Assembly (NCBI RefSeq): GCF_005047355.1
Contig: NZ_SUMC01000051.1
Span: 1 to 59,783 of the forward strand
Length of the DNA: 59,783 nucleotides
DNA from: Actinacidiphila oryziradicis
GTDB lineage: Bacteria; Actinomycetota; Actinomycetes; Streptomycetales; Streptomycetaceae
Direction: 5' to 3'
Shown piece after piece: positions 8,016-16,706 of the stretch. The number at the start of each line of letters is the position of its first letter. The first letter of the stretch is position 1. The notes below the pieces were generated by a model, which did no database searches, was not told the origin of the DNA, and saw only the letters and a program-made list of their open reading frames with translations. The translations under genes were made by a program, and so were the position numbers.

Positions 8016-11000
8016 GTGGCTAAGGTCCGGGTATACGAACTCGCCAAGGAGTTCGGCGTTGAGAGCAAGGTCGTCATGGCCAAGCTCCAAGAACTTGGCG
8101 AATTCGTACGTTCGGCGTCCTCGACGATCGAGGCGCCGGTTGTTCGCAAACTGACTGACGCATTGCAGGGACCGGGTGGTGGCGGCGCCGGCAAGTCCGC
8201 TGCCAAGCCCGGGGCACCCCGCCCCGCCAGGCCGGGCGCCCCCACTCCGGGTGCGACGGCTCGTCCCGGTGCGCCGGGTCCGAGGCCGACGGTGGGCTCC
8301 GCGCCCACGCCCGGCCCGCGCCCCGGTCCGAAGCCGGCCCCGGCCGCGCCGGCTCCCGTCGCCGAGACTCCGGCGCCGGTCGCCGAGACCCCGGCACCGG
8401 TTGCCCCCGCGGCGCCGTCCCGTCCCGGCCCGGTCACCCCGGTGCCGCAGGCGGAGTTCACCGCGCCGCCGTCCGCGCCTGCGGCCTCCCCGGCCCAGGA
8501 GCGTCCGGCGGCACCGCGTTCCGGTGCCACGCCCGGCCCGCGCCCGGCCCGTCCGGCGCCCGCCGGCCAGCAGGGCGGCGACCGTCGTGACGGCGGCCGT
8601 CCCGGCGACCGTGGTGACCGTGGCTCCCGTCCCGGTGGCCAGGGTGCGCACCCGGGTCCCTCCGGGCGAACCGGCGGTGCCCGTCCGGCGGGTCCCCGTC
8701 CGGGCAACAACCCCTTCACGTCCTCCGGCTCCACCGGCATGCCGCGCCCCGGTGGTGCCTCGCGTCCCGGCCAGGGCGGTCCCGGTGGTGACCGTCCCGA
8801 CCGCGGTCCCCGTCCCGGCGGCCAGGGCGCTCCCGGCGCACCTCGTGGTGCCGGCGGCCCTGGTGGCGCTCCCCGTCCCGGTGGCGGCCCCGGTGGCCCC
8901 GGCGGTTCGCGTCCGAGCCCGGGTGGCATGCCCCGTCCGCAGTCTTCCGGTCCGCGTCCGAACCCGGGCATGATGCCGCAGCGTCCCGCTGCCGGCGGTG
9001 CCCCGGGTCGTCCGGCCGGTCCCGGTGCACGTCCGGGCGGTCCCGGCGCGCGTCCGGGCGGTGGCGGCGGCGGTGCCGGTCGTCCCGGCGGCGGTGGCGG
9101 CGGCTTCGCCGGTCGCCCCGGTGGCGGCGGCGGTGGCGGTCGTCCTGGTGGCGGTGGCGGCTTCGGCGGCCCGCGTCCCGGTGGCGGCGCTCCCGGCGGC
9201 GGCGGTGGCTTCGGCCCGCGTCCCGGTGGCTTCGGCGGCCGTCCCGGCGGTCCGGGTGCCCGTGGTGGCACGCAGGGCGCGTTCGGTCGCGGTCCCGGCG
9301 GTCGTCCGGCCCGTGGCCGTAAGAGCAAGCGTCAGCGGCGCCAGGAGTACGAGGCCATGCAGGCCCCGTCCGTGGGCGGTGTGCTGCTGCCCCGCGGCAA
9401 CGGCCAGCAGGTCCGTCTTTCGCGCGGTGCCTCGCTGACCGACTTCGCCGAGAAGATCGGCGCCAACCCGGCGTCGCTCGTCCAGGTGATGCTCAACCTC
9501 GGTGAGATGGTCACGGCGACCCAGTCGGTCTCCGACGAGACGCTGCAGCTGCTCGCCGACGAGATGAACTACGTCCTGGAGATCGTCAGCCCGGAGGAGG
9601 AGGACCGCGAGCTGCTCGAGTCCTTCGACATCGAGTTCGGCGAGAACGAGGGCGGCGAGGAAGCGCTCGTCTCCCGTCCGCCGGTGGTCACCGTCATGGG
9701 TCACGTCGACCACGGCAAGACCCGCCTGCTGGACGCGATCCGCAAGACCAACGTGGTCGCGGGCGAGGCCGGTGGCATCACTCAGCACATCGGTGCCTAT
9801 CAGGTCGCGGCCGAGGTCAACGGCGAAGAGCGCAGGATCACCTTCATCGACACCCCGGGCCACGAGGCGTTCACCGCCATGCGTGCCCGTGGTGCCAAGT
9901 CCACCGACATCGCGATCCTCGTGGTGGCGGCGAACGACGGTGTGATGCCCCAGACGATCGAGGCGCTGAACCACGCCAAGGCGGCCAATGTGCCGATCGT
10001 GGTCGCGGTCAACAAGATCGACGTCGAGGGCGCGGACCCGACGAAGGTGCGCGGTCAGCTGACCGAGTTCGGCCTGGTGGCCGAGGAGTACGGCGGCGAC
10101 ACCATGTTCGTCGACATCTCCGCCAAGCAGAGTCTGAACATCGACAGTCTGCTGGAGGCCGTGGTCCTCACCGCGGACGCCTCGCTCGACCTGCGGGCCA
10201 ACCCGGAGCAGGACGCGCAGGGCATCGCGATCGAGGCTCACCTCGACCGCGGCCGCGGCGCCGTGGCCACCGTGCTCGTCCAGCGCGGCACCCTGCGGGT
10301 CGGCGACACGATGGTTGTCGGCGACGCGTACGGCAGGGTCCGGGCGATGCTCGACGACAACGGCAACAATCTCGATGAGGCCGGTCCCTCGACCCCGGTC
10401 ATGGTGCTTGGTCTGACCAATGTGCCCGGCGCCGGCGACAACTTCCTGGTTGTCGACGAGGACCGCACCGCCCGCCAGATCGCCGAGAAGCGTGCCGCTC
10501 GTGAGCGGAACGCGGCGTTCGCCCGCAAGGGCATCCGGATCTCCCTGGAGGACCTGGACAAGGCCCTCAAGGCCGGCGAGGTGCAGCAGCTCAACCTCAT
10601 CATCAAGGGCGACGCGTCCGGTTCGGTCGAGGCCCTGGAGTCCTCGCTGCTCCAGCTCGACGTCGGCGACGAGGTGGACATCCGTGTCCTGCACCGCGGT
10701 GTGGGTGCGGTCACCGAGTCCGACATCAACCTGGCGGCGGGCTCCGACGCCATCGTGATGGGCTTCAACGTGCGGGCCGAGGGCCGTGCCACGCAGATGG
10801 CCGAGCGCGAGGGTGTCGACGTCCGCTACTACTCGGTGATCTACCAGGCCATCGAGGAGATCGAAGCGGCGCTCAAGGGCATGCTCAAGCCGGAGTTCGA
10901 GGAGGTCGAGCTCGGTACCGCGGAGATCCGCGAGGTCTACCGGTCCAGCAAGCTCGGCAACATCGCCGGTGTGCTCATCCGCTCCGGCGAGGTCAGGCGG

Positions 11001-11198
11001 AACACCAAGGCCCGCCTCCTGCGCGACGGCAAGGTCATCGCGGAGAACCTCAACATCGAGGGTCTGCGGCGCTTCAAGGACGACGTCACCGAGATTCGTG
11101 AGGGTTACGAGGGCGGTATCAACCTCGGCAACTACAACGACATCAAGATCGACGACGTCATCGCGACCTACGAGATGCGCGAGAAGCCGCGCGGCTGA
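8016..11198 (+). CDS. infB: Translation initiation factor IF-2
   Basis: 1060 residues, GTP-dependent delivery of fMet-tRNA to the 30S subunit. After an N-terminal IF2_N subdomain (KVRVYELAKEFGVESKVVM) comes a very long Gly/Pro/Arg-rich low-complexity segment (about residues 50-440), then the second IF2_N motif, the GTPase domain with G1 GHVDHGKT (562-569), G3 DTPGHEAF and G4 NKID, and the C-terminal domains ending IATYEMREKPRG. GTG at 8016 is preceded by AAGGAG. The length matches Streptomyces IF-2, which carries this extended N-terminus. A strong hairpin follows the stop. Confidence 0.97.
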   Translation: MAKVRVYELAKEFGVESKVVMAKLQELGEFVRSASSTIEAPVVRKLTDALQGPGGGGAGKSAAKPGAPRPARPGAPTPGATARPGAPGPRPTVGSAPTPGPRPGPKPAPAAPAPVAETPAPVAETPAPVAPAAPSRPGPVTPVPQAEFTAPPSAPAASPAQERPAAPRSGATPGPRPARPAPAGQQGGDRRDGGRPGDRGDRGSRPGGQGAHPGPSGRTGGARPAGPRPGNNPFTSSGSTGMPRPGGASRPGQGGPGGDRPDRGPRPGGQGAPGAPRGAGGPGGAPRPGGGPGGPGGSRPSPGGMPRPQSSGPRPNPGMMPQRPAAGGAPGRPAGPGARPGGPGARPGGGGGGAGRPGGGGGGFAGRPGGGGGGGRPGGGGGFGGPRPGGGAPGGGGGFGPRPGGFGGRPGGPGARGGTQGAFGRGPGGRPARGRKSKRQRRQEYEAMQAPSVGGVLLPRGNGQQVRLSRGASLTDFAEKIGANPASLVQVMLNLGEMVTATQSVSDETLQLLADEMNYVLEIVSPEEEDRELLESFDIEFGENEGGEEALVSRPPVVTVMGHVDHGKTRLLDAIRKTNVVAGEAGGITQHIGAYQVAAEVNGEERRITFIDTPGHEAFTAMRARGAKSTDIAILVVAANDGVMPQTIEALNHAKAANVPIVVAVNKIDVEGADPTKVRGQLTEFGLVAEEYGGDTMFVDISAKQSLNIDSLLEAVVLTADASLDLRANPEQDAQGIAIEAHLDRGRGAVATVLVQRGTLRVGDTMVVGDAYGRVRAMLDDNGNNLDEAGPSTPVMVLGLTNVPGAGDNFLVVDEDRTARQIAEKRAARERNAAFARKGIRISLEDLDKALKAGEVQQLNLIIKGDASGSVEALESSLLQLDVGDEVDIRVLHRGVGAVTESDINLAAGSDAIVMGFNVRAEGRATQMAEREGVDVRYYSVIYQAIEEIEAALKGMLKPEFEEVELGTAEIREVYRSSKLGNIAGVLIRSGEVRRNTKARLLRDGKVIAENLNIEGLRRFKDDVTEIREGYEGGINLGNYNDIKIDDVIATYEMREKPRG

Positions 11199-11214
11199 TC
11201 GTGTGTAGGTGCGA

Positions 11215-11256
11215 CCGGGGCCGATCGGCGGAGGAAATTCCGTCGATCGGCCCCGG
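11215..11256 (+). terminator. Hairpin after infB
   Basis: CCGGGGCCGATCG (11215-11227) and CGATCGGCCCCGG (11244-11256) form a perfect 13-bp stem with a 16-base loop, 16 bases after the infB stop. There is no U tract, as usual in Streptomyces. It may end or attenuate the transcript before the DUF503 gene. Confidence 0.75.
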
Positions 11257-11317
11257 CCGTTGCCCTTAGTGTTGAGGTTACTGTTCACGACGAGGCCTCA
11301 CAGGGCGGCTTGCTCTG

Positions 11318-11617
11318 ATGCCCATGTATGCAGGGACTCTGTCCTTTGATCTGCTTCTCGGCGACGTACGCTCGCTGAAGGAGAAGCGCTCCGTGGTCCG
11401 GCCCATCGTCGCCGAGCTGCACCGCAAATTCGCGGTCAGTGTGGCGGAGGTGGGGGACCAGGACCTCTACCGCAGGGCCGAGATCGGCATCGCGGTCGTG
11501 TCCGGGGAACTCGCGCACGTCCAGGACGTACTCGACCGGTGCGAACGCTGGATGATCGCCCGGCCCGAGGTGGAGCTGCTGTCCGCCCGGCAGCGGATCC
11601 ACGGGGATGATGACTGA
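11318..11617 (+). CDS. DUF503 family protein
   Basis: 99 residues. MYAGTLSFDLLLGDVRSLKEKRSVVRPIV is the DUF503 (YlxP) signature; the protein is small, predicted alpha/beta, and found between infB and rbfA in many Gram-positive bacteria. Its function is not known beyond a link with ribosome biogenesis by gene position. The start could be ATG at 11318 or ATG at 11324; the latter agrees with where family homology begins. No clear ribosome-binding site distinguishes them. Confidence 0.88.
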   Translation: MPMYAGTLSFDLLLGDVRSLKEKRSVVRPIVAELHRKFAVSVAEVGDQDLYRRAEIGIAVVSGELAHVQDVLDRCERWMIARPEVELLSARQRIHGDDD

Positions 11618-11711
11618 TGACCGATCCCAAGATGACCGATCCCAGATGACCGGTCCGAAGACGACTGACCCGAAGACGACCGAGCCGAAGACGAGAGAAG
11701 AGCACCCATGA
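11610..11711 (+). CDS. Candidate 33-residue repeat-built ORF bridging DUF503 gene and rbfA
   Basis: An ATG at 11610, inside the end of the DUF503 gene, opens a frame of 33 codons that ends in TGA at 11709-11711, overlapping the rbfA ATG (11708). It therefore spans the whole intergenic gap and overlaps both neighbours. The DNA is made of imperfect 11-15-base repeats (GATGACCGATCCCA and CGAAGACGACTGACC types), giving Lys/Asp/Thr/Pro/Arg-rich product. It may serve only to keep ribosomes moving into rbfA. No homology is recognised; it may be a non-coding repeat expansion. Confidence 0.3.
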   Translation: MTDDRSQDDRSQMTGPKTTDPKTTEPKTREEHP

Positions 11712-12184
11712 CCGACACCGCGCGGGCGCGCAAGCTGGCGGACCGCATCCGGGTCGTGGTCGCGGAGACCCTGCAGCGGCGGATCAAGGACCCGCGGCTG
11801 GGGTATGTGACGATCACCGACACCCGGGTCACCGGTGACCTCCGGGAGGCGACCGTCTTCTACACGGTCTTCGGCGACGACGAGGAGCGGGCCGCCTCGG
11901 CGGCGGCCCTGGAGAGCGCCAAGGGCGTCCTGCGCTCCGAGGTCGGACGGCAGACCGGGGTGCGCTTCACCCCGAGCCTGGCGTTCGTCGCCGACGCACT
12001 CCCTGACACCGCGCGCACCATCGACGACCTGCTCGCCAAGGTCCGCGCCTCCGACGAGGAGGTCCGCAAGACGGCCACCGACGCGGCCTACGCGGGCGAC
12101 GCCGACCCGTACCGGAAGCCGGTGGACGAGGACGACGACATCGCCACCGCGGCCGCTGTCGACGACGACGACGAGGACGCATGA
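11708..12184 (+). CDS. rbfA: Ribosome-binding factor A
   Basis: 158 residues; a KH-fold factor needed for 16S rRNA 5' end maturation and cold growth. LADRIRVVVAETLQRRIKDPRLGYVTITDTRVT (start region, residues 8-40, shown by its core RIKDPRLGYVTITD) and FTPSLAFVADALPDTARTID-type ending are diagnostic. An acidic tail of Asp/Glu (about residues 130-158) is typical of Streptomyces. Its last codons overlap the truB start (ATGA), implying translational coupling. Confidence 0.95.
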   Translation: MTDTARARKLADRIRVVVAETLQRRIKDPRLGYVTITDTRVTGDLREATVFYTVFGDDEERAASAAALESAKGVLRSEVGRQTGVRFTPSLAFVADALPDTARTIDDLLAKVRASDEEVRKTATDAAYAGDADPYRKPVDEDDDIATAAAVDDDDEDA

Positions 12185-13065
12185 AGGACGGCCTTGTCAT
12201 TGTCGACAAGCCTGCCGGGCTGACCTCGCACGGAGTGGTGTCCCGTATGCGCCGCCTCGCCGGGACCCGGCGGGTGGGCCACGCGGGCACCCTCGACCCG
12301 ATGGCGACCGGAGTACTCGTCATCGGCGTCGAGAAGGCCACCCGGCTCCTCGGGCACCTCGCCCTCACCCGGAAGGAGTATGTGGCGACGATCCGGCTCG
12401 GCCAGACCACCGTCACCGACGACCGCGAGGGCGACATCACGGCGAGCGCCTCCGCCGCCGGCGTCACCCGCCAGGCGATCGACGCCGGAATCGCCAAGCT
12501 CACCGGGGACATCCTTCAGGTGCCCTCCAAGGTGAGCGCCATCAAGGTCAACGGCGTGCGCTCCTACACCCGGGTGCGTGAGGGCGAGGAGTTCGAGCTG
12601 GCCGCCCGTCCGGTCACTGTCTCCTCCTTCACCGTCCAGGGCATCACCCCGGCCGGGGAGGCGGACGGGGCGGCCGGGCTGCTCGACCTGGACGTCACCG
12701 TCGAGTGCTCCTCCGGTACGTACATCCGTGCCCTCGCCCGAGACCTCGGCGCGGACCTGGGCACCGGCGGGCACCTCACGGCACTCCGGCGCACCCGCGT
12801 CGGCCCGTACGGGCTGGAGCGGGCCCGTACGCTCGAACAGCTGGAGGAGTCCTTCGAGGTGCTGCCGATCGGCGAGGCGGCGGCCGCCGCCTTCCCGCGC
12901 TGGGATGTCGACGCGGACCAGGCCCGGCTGCTGGGGCACGGAGTCCGGATAACGGCCGCCGGCCTGGGGGAAGGGCCGACGGCCGTCTTCGGTCCGGAGG
13001 ACCGGTTCCTCGCGCTTGTGGAGGGAAAGCGCGGTGAGACCAGGATCCTCGCCAACTTCGGCTGA
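12181..13065 (+). CDS. truB: tRNA pseudouridine(55) synthase TruB
   Basis: 294 residues; makes pseudouridine 55 in the T loop of tRNAs. The catalytic segment GHAGTLDPMATGVLVIG (around residues 38-54, with the catalytic Asp in TLDP) is intact, and SGTYIRALARDLG is the second family motif; a small PUA-like C-terminal domain follows. ATG at 12181 overlaps the rbfA stop as ATGA. It is the last gene of the rimP operon; a hairpin lies 70 bases downstream. Confidence 0.96.
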   Translation: MKDGLVIVDKPAGLTSHGVVSRMRRLAGTRRVGHAGTLDPMATGVLVIGVEKATRLLGHLALTRKEYVATIRLGQTTVTDDREGDITASASAAGVTRQAIDAGIAKLTGDILQVPSKVSAIKVNGVRSYTRVREGEEFELAARPVTVSSFTVQGITPAGEADGAAGLLDLDVTVECSSGTYIRALARDLGADLGTGGHLTALRRTRVGPYGLERARTLEQLEESFEVLPIGEAAAAAFPRWDVDADQARLLGHGVRITAAGLGEGPTAVFGPEDRFLALVEGKRGETRILANFG

Positions 13066-13365
13066 CGCATGCCCTATTGGGTGGCCGGTCCGGGACAAGA
13101 CCTATTCCGGCCCGGCTGTTGTGAACGCCGTGGGACGCCGCCGTTCCTCCCCTGAACGGCGGCGGCCCACAACTCCCCTCCCCGTGGTGCTTATCCACCT
13201 CCCAACATCAATTCACCCCGATGGCCGGGCGCTCGGAGTGAATGGAGGGGTGCATGGGGGCGCGTTCGCCGTCGGAGCTGTTGTGGCGATCATCCGGCCC
13301 CTACTGTCGGCAGCGGGTGATCCAGTGGGTGACTCGCGGGGGAGGCCGGCGCGGACAAGGCGCTT
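13066..13365. other. Intergenic region after truB
   Basis: 300 bases without an intact gene. It contains the truB terminator hairpin at 13136-13164. Beyond that there is sequence with no recognisable gene or motif that leads into the decayed protease gene; no promoter could be identified with confidence. Confidence 0.5.
13136..13164 (+). terminator. Hairpin terminating the rimP-truB operon
   Basis: CGCCGCCGTTC (13136-13146) pairs perfectly with GAACGGCGGCG (13154-13164) around a 7-base loop; the stem can be extended by TGGG/CCCA across a mismatch. There is no U run, as common for Streptomyces terminators. Confidence 0.75.
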
Positions 13366-14760
13366 GTGCACCTCTGCGACCTGGCCGGGCGGCTGCGCGG
13401 CACGGGGTTTCTCGCGTACGCATCGGGCACTTCCGGGACGCTGCTGACGAGCCATGAGGCCGCCGAAGGCCCCGTACAGCTCGTACTGCACGCCCACGGC
13501 GACCAGACCGGCCTCGTCGAAGTGCCCGCGATCACCCCGCTGCCCGAACTGGGGCTCGCCCTAGGGTCTGTCCGGCCGATCTCCGCGGCGTCGCGTGCCC
13601 TGGCACCAGCGCTCGCGGCGTTGTCGTCAGTCGACGACGCTCCGCGTCGCCTCCCTCCTCCGCCTTGCGATCACAGGCGCCAGACCCCGCTCCTTCTCCC
13701 ACGGAGATCGGCCGGACAGGCCCTAGTGGCCATCGAGGGGCTGGCCGTGCCCCCGCTGCCGGTCGCCGTCGGCGGGCCCGCGCACCGCGACCGCCGGGTG
13801 CGGCTGGGGGCCCGTATCTGGACGGACGCGGCGATCTCCGGCACAGTACCCGTCACCTGCACCGCGACTACACCGCGACCGACCGCTGGGCGCACGAGGA
13901 GCGGCTCGAGCGGCATGCCGTGGCAGCCTCGTACGGGCTCCGGGCGGCCCCGCATCACCTCGGCAGCAGACCGCGAGCTGCTGCGCCACGCCGCCCTGGC
14001 CATCCTCGGCCGCCCGGCCGACCGCACCCTGCACGGCGCCGCGCCCGGACTCCTCGTACGCGACCCGGCGACCCGCTCACGGCACCTCCCGGACGCGCTC
14101 GCGCCCTTCGCCGCCGGTGACCCGCAGCTACCGGCCGGCGCGCTTGCCGCGGCCCTGGGGACCCACCCGGAGCCGGTGCTCGCAGCCTTCCGGACCCGGC
14201 TGCGCGAGCCCGGTGCGGGCGCGGGCGAGGTGCTGCGGGAGCTCGCCGAAGTGACCGCCCCGGCGCTCGCCCGCCGGGCAGCCGCCCTCGTACAGGACCA
14301 CTTCGACCACCGCCCCGAGGGCGCCACCCACACCGCCGCCTACCTCGACCAGCGCCTGGAACACGGCCCCGCCGTGCGCTCGGTCCTGCGGCCGCTCGTC
14401 ACCGGCATCCTCCGAGCCCATCCCCCGGAGGTGCGCCGGGCCCTCGCCCGGTCCTCGCCGCTCCCGGCACCCACGCCTCCCGGCCGCTCCGGCAGGAGCT
14501 CCTGGATGCCCTCCTGGAGTTCGAATCCGACCCGGACGTCCTGACACCCTGCTGCGCGCCGCCGCCGACGGCTGTGCCCGCTGTCCCGCCCTCAGCACCC
14601 GTGACCTGGTCCACCGCGTCGGACTCCTCCTCGGCCGCTCCACCGAGGGCGCCGCCTGCTTCGACCGCCGCCTCGTCCAGCTCGCGACCGGTTCTCCCGG
14701 CTTCACCGCCAATTGCGCGGCTGGCTCGATTCCGACGCACCCGGCCGGGACGTCCCTCGG
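13366..14760 (+). pseudogene. Decayed trypsin-like serine protease / multidomain protein gene
   Basis: The first part reads like the N-terminus of a trypsin-like protease domain (LCDLAGRLRGTGFLA then LLTSHEAAEG, the region of the catalytic His). Later parts read like the C-terminal end of a large Streptomyces protein, but in changing frames: ADRELLRHAALAILG from about 13966, a switch near 14465 into RQELLDALLEFESDPDVL, another near 14541 into LLRAAADGCARCPALS, and a last one near 14710. Frame changes near 13850 and 13960 also occur, and the middle of the protein is missing. A 166-base element (13561-13726) is inserted. The gene is clearly non-functional; its exact original extent is uncertain. 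Confidence 0.75.
13561..13726. mobile_element. MITE with 22-bp terminal inverted repeats and CTAG duplication
   Basis: The left end CTAGGGTCTGTCCGGCCGAT(CT) and right end (AG)ATCGGCCGGACAGGCCCTAG are inverted copies over 22 bases with one mismatch. CTAG is present at both outer ends. Removing 162 bases and one CTAG rejoins the host frame as ...GLALVAIEGLAVPP..., which reads smoothly in the protease homolog, so this is a genuine insertion with duplication of CTAG (or of TA within it). The inserted length is a multiple of 3 without stops. It encodes no transposase; the parent is probably an IS element of the IS5/IS630 type. Confidence 0.85.
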
Positions 14761-14934
14761 AGCCGCCCCGCCGCCGGTAGCGGCCCGCTGACCGGCGGAC
14801 CCGCCGACTGCGCGCGGCGCAGTGCGAAGCACCCCCCACCGGCTGCGAAAACCCCCCGCGCCGCAAGCACGACACAAAGGCATGGCAGTCTTGGAGCGGC
14901 ACATTGCGGAAGCACAATGCGAGGAGCAGACACA

Positions 14935-15900
14935 GTGCAGCGCTGGCGGGGCTTGGAGGACGTTCCCGGTGACTGGGGACGCAGCGTCGTCACCATCGGC
15001 TCGTACGACGGTGTGCACCGCGGCCACCAGCTGATCATCGGACGCGCCGTGGAGCGCGCCCGGGAGCTGGGCCTGCCGTCGGTGATCGTCACCTTCGACC
15101 CGCACCCGAGCGAGGTGGTGCGCCCCGGCAGCCACCCGCCGCTGCTTACCGCGCACCACCGCCGGGCGGAGCTGATGGCGGAGCTGGGGGTGGACGCCCT
15201 CCTCATCCTCCCCTTCACCTCGGAGTTCTCGCGGCTGTCGCCGGGCGACTTCATCCGCACCGTCCTCGTCGACGCGCTGCACGCGCGCGCCGTCGTCGAG
15301 GGCCCGAACTTCCGCTTCGGGCACAAGGCCGCCGGGGACGTCGAATTCCTCTCCGCCATGGGCCTCAAGTACGACTACGACGTCGACATCGTCGACCTGT
15401 ATGTCACCGGTGAGGCCGGTGGCGGCCAACCGTTCTCCTCCACCCTCACCCGCCGCCTGATCGCCCAGGGCGACGTCGCCGGCGCGATGGAGATCCTCGG
15501 CCGTCCGCACCGCGTCGAGGGCGTCGTCGTGCGGGGCGCGCAGCGCGGCCGTGAGCTGGGCTATCCGACCGCGAACGTCGAGACCGTGCCGCACACCGCC
15601 ATCCCGGCGGACGGGGTGTACGCGGGATGGCTGGACGTGGCGGGCGAGGCGATGCCGGCCGCGATCTCGGTCGGCACCAACCCGACGTTCGACGGCACGG
15701 CCCGCACTGTGGAGGCGTACGCGATCGACCGCGAGGGCCTGGAGCTGTACGGGCTGCATGCAGGCGTCGGCTTCCTGGCGTACCTGCGCGGCATGGAGAA
15801 GTTCGACACGATCGACGCGCTCCTGGAGCGGATGGCCGACGATGTGAAGCGGGCCCGCGAATTGGTGGCGGCCGAAGAACACGAGGGCCGGCGGTCCTAG
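14935..15900 (+). CDS. ribF: Bifunctional riboflavin kinase / FAD synthetase
   Basis: 321 residues; converts riboflavin to FMN and FMN to FAD. The N-terminal FAD synthetase (nucleotidyl transferase) domain has GSYDGVHRGHQLII (about residues 23-36, HxGH-type nucleotide site) and the C-terminal flavokinase domain has GRELGYPTANVE (about residues 204-215). GTG at 14935 is preceded by GAGGAG (14921-14926). No FMN riboswitch is seen upstream, where the degraded protease gene ends. The TAG stop (15898-15900) lies in the CTAG that begins the small element downstream. Confidence 0.95.
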   Translation: MQRWRGLEDVPGDWGRSVVTIGSYDGVHRGHQLIIGRAVERARELGLPSVIVTFDPHPSEVVRPGSHPPLLTAHHRRAELMAELGVDALLILPFTSEFSRLSPGDFIRTVLVDALHARAVVEGPNFRFGHKAAGDVEFLSAMGLKYDYDVDIVDLYVTGEAGGGQPFSSTLTRRLIAQGDVAGAMEILGRPHRVEGVVVRGAQRGRELGYPTANVETVPHTAIPADGVYAGWLDVAGEAMPAAISVGTNPTFDGTARTVEAYAIDREGLELYGLHAGVGFLAYLRGMEKFDTIDALLERMADDVKRARELVAAEEHEGRRS

Positions 15901-16047
15901 GCCCTGTCTGACAGATCCCGCCTGCCCCGCGATCCGAGTAGCCCGGCTATGAAGACGATGCCGGTCCTCCGCCTTGCGATCGCACGCACCAGCCGCCAAG
16001 GGGCCCGCCCTCCGGGCGGCCGGCGGGCTTTGGCACACAGGCCCTAG
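15897..16047. mobile_element. MITE-like element between convergent ribF and response regulator
   Basis: 151 bases bounded by CTAG at both ends (15897-15900 and 16044-16047), with CTAGGCCCTGTCTG at the left and an inverted CTAGGGCCTGTGTG at the right. The inside shares CCTCCGCCTTGCGATC with the element at 13561-13726. The terminal repeats are less perfect than in that copy, so it is older or of a related family. A GC-rich hairpin (about 16008-16030) inside may terminate both convergent genes. Both flanking stop codons use the duplicated CTAG. Confidence 0.6.
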
Positions 16048-16706
16048 GCCGGCCGGACCAGCCGGGTCTCGTACGCGAAGACCACTGCCTGGACGCGGTC
16101 GCGAAGCTCCAGCTTCAGCAGGATCCGGCTGAGGTGCGTTTTGACGGTGGCCTCGGCGAGGTGCAGGCCGGCGGCGATCTCGGTGTTGGACAGGCCTCGG
16201 CCGACCTCGACGAGGACCTCGCGCTCGCGGGCGGTGAGCCGCTCCAGGCGCTGGTCGTCCGTTGAGCTGTCGCCGCTGGGGAGCTGGTGGGCGAAGGTTT
16301 CGAGGAGGCGCCGGGTGATCCGGGGCGAGACGACAGCGTCGCCGGCGGAAACGCTGCGGATGGCGGCGAGGAGTTCCTCGGGCAGGGCGTTCTTGAGCAG
16401 GAAGCCGGAAGCCCCGGCTTTCAGCCCGGCGAAGGCGTATTCGTCGAGGTCGAAGGTGGTGAGGATGAGCACGCGGGTCTCGGGGCAGCTCGCGGTGATC
16501 AGGGCAGTGCCCTCGATGCCGTCGGTGCCGGGCATCCGGACGTCCATGAGAACGACGTCGGGGCGCAGCCGCTGCGCCAGCCGTGCGGCCTGGGCGCCGT
16601 CTCCGGCTTCGCCGACCGGCACCATGTCGGGCTGGGCCTCCAGCACCATGGTGAAGGCCAGACGCAGCAGCGGCTCGTCGTCGACGAGCAGGACCCGGAT
16701 CGTCAC
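16044..16706 (-). CDS. LuxR/NarL-family response regulator
   Basis: 220 residues. Receiver domain: acidic pair D9-D10, phosphoacceptor D55 in VVLMDVRMPG and K105 in GASGFLLKN. C-terminal helix-turn-helix of LuxR type: LTAREREVLVEVGRGLSNTEIA and EATVKTHLSRILLKL. It is the partner of the histidine kinase encoded upstream; its GTG start (16706) overlaps the kinase stop (GTGA). It probably controls the ABC transporter of the same cassette. The stop codon is the CTAG of the adjacent small element. Confidence 0.93.
   Translation of the reverse strand: MTIRVLLVDDEPLLRLAFTMVLEAQPDMVPVGEAGDGAQAARLAQRLRPDVVLMDVRMPGTDGIEGTALITASCPETRVLILTTFDLDEYAFAGLKAGASGFLLKNALPEELLAAIRSVSAGDAVVSPRITRRLLETFAHQLPSGDSSTDDQRLERLTAREREVLVEVGRGLSNTEIAAGLHLAEATVKTHLSRILLKLELRDRVQAVVFAYETRLVRPA

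Noticed and set aside
7782..11288. A 1168-codon open frame on the minus strand across infB
   Set aside because: It is the mirror of the GC-rich infB sequence; the composition is Thr/Gly/Arg repeats and no domain is seen, whereas IF-2 on the plus strand is unmistakable.
14760..14934. FMN riboswitch ahead of ribF
   Set aside because: I looked for the conserved RFN element boxes before the GTG start; the stretch is the end of the decayed gene and shows none.
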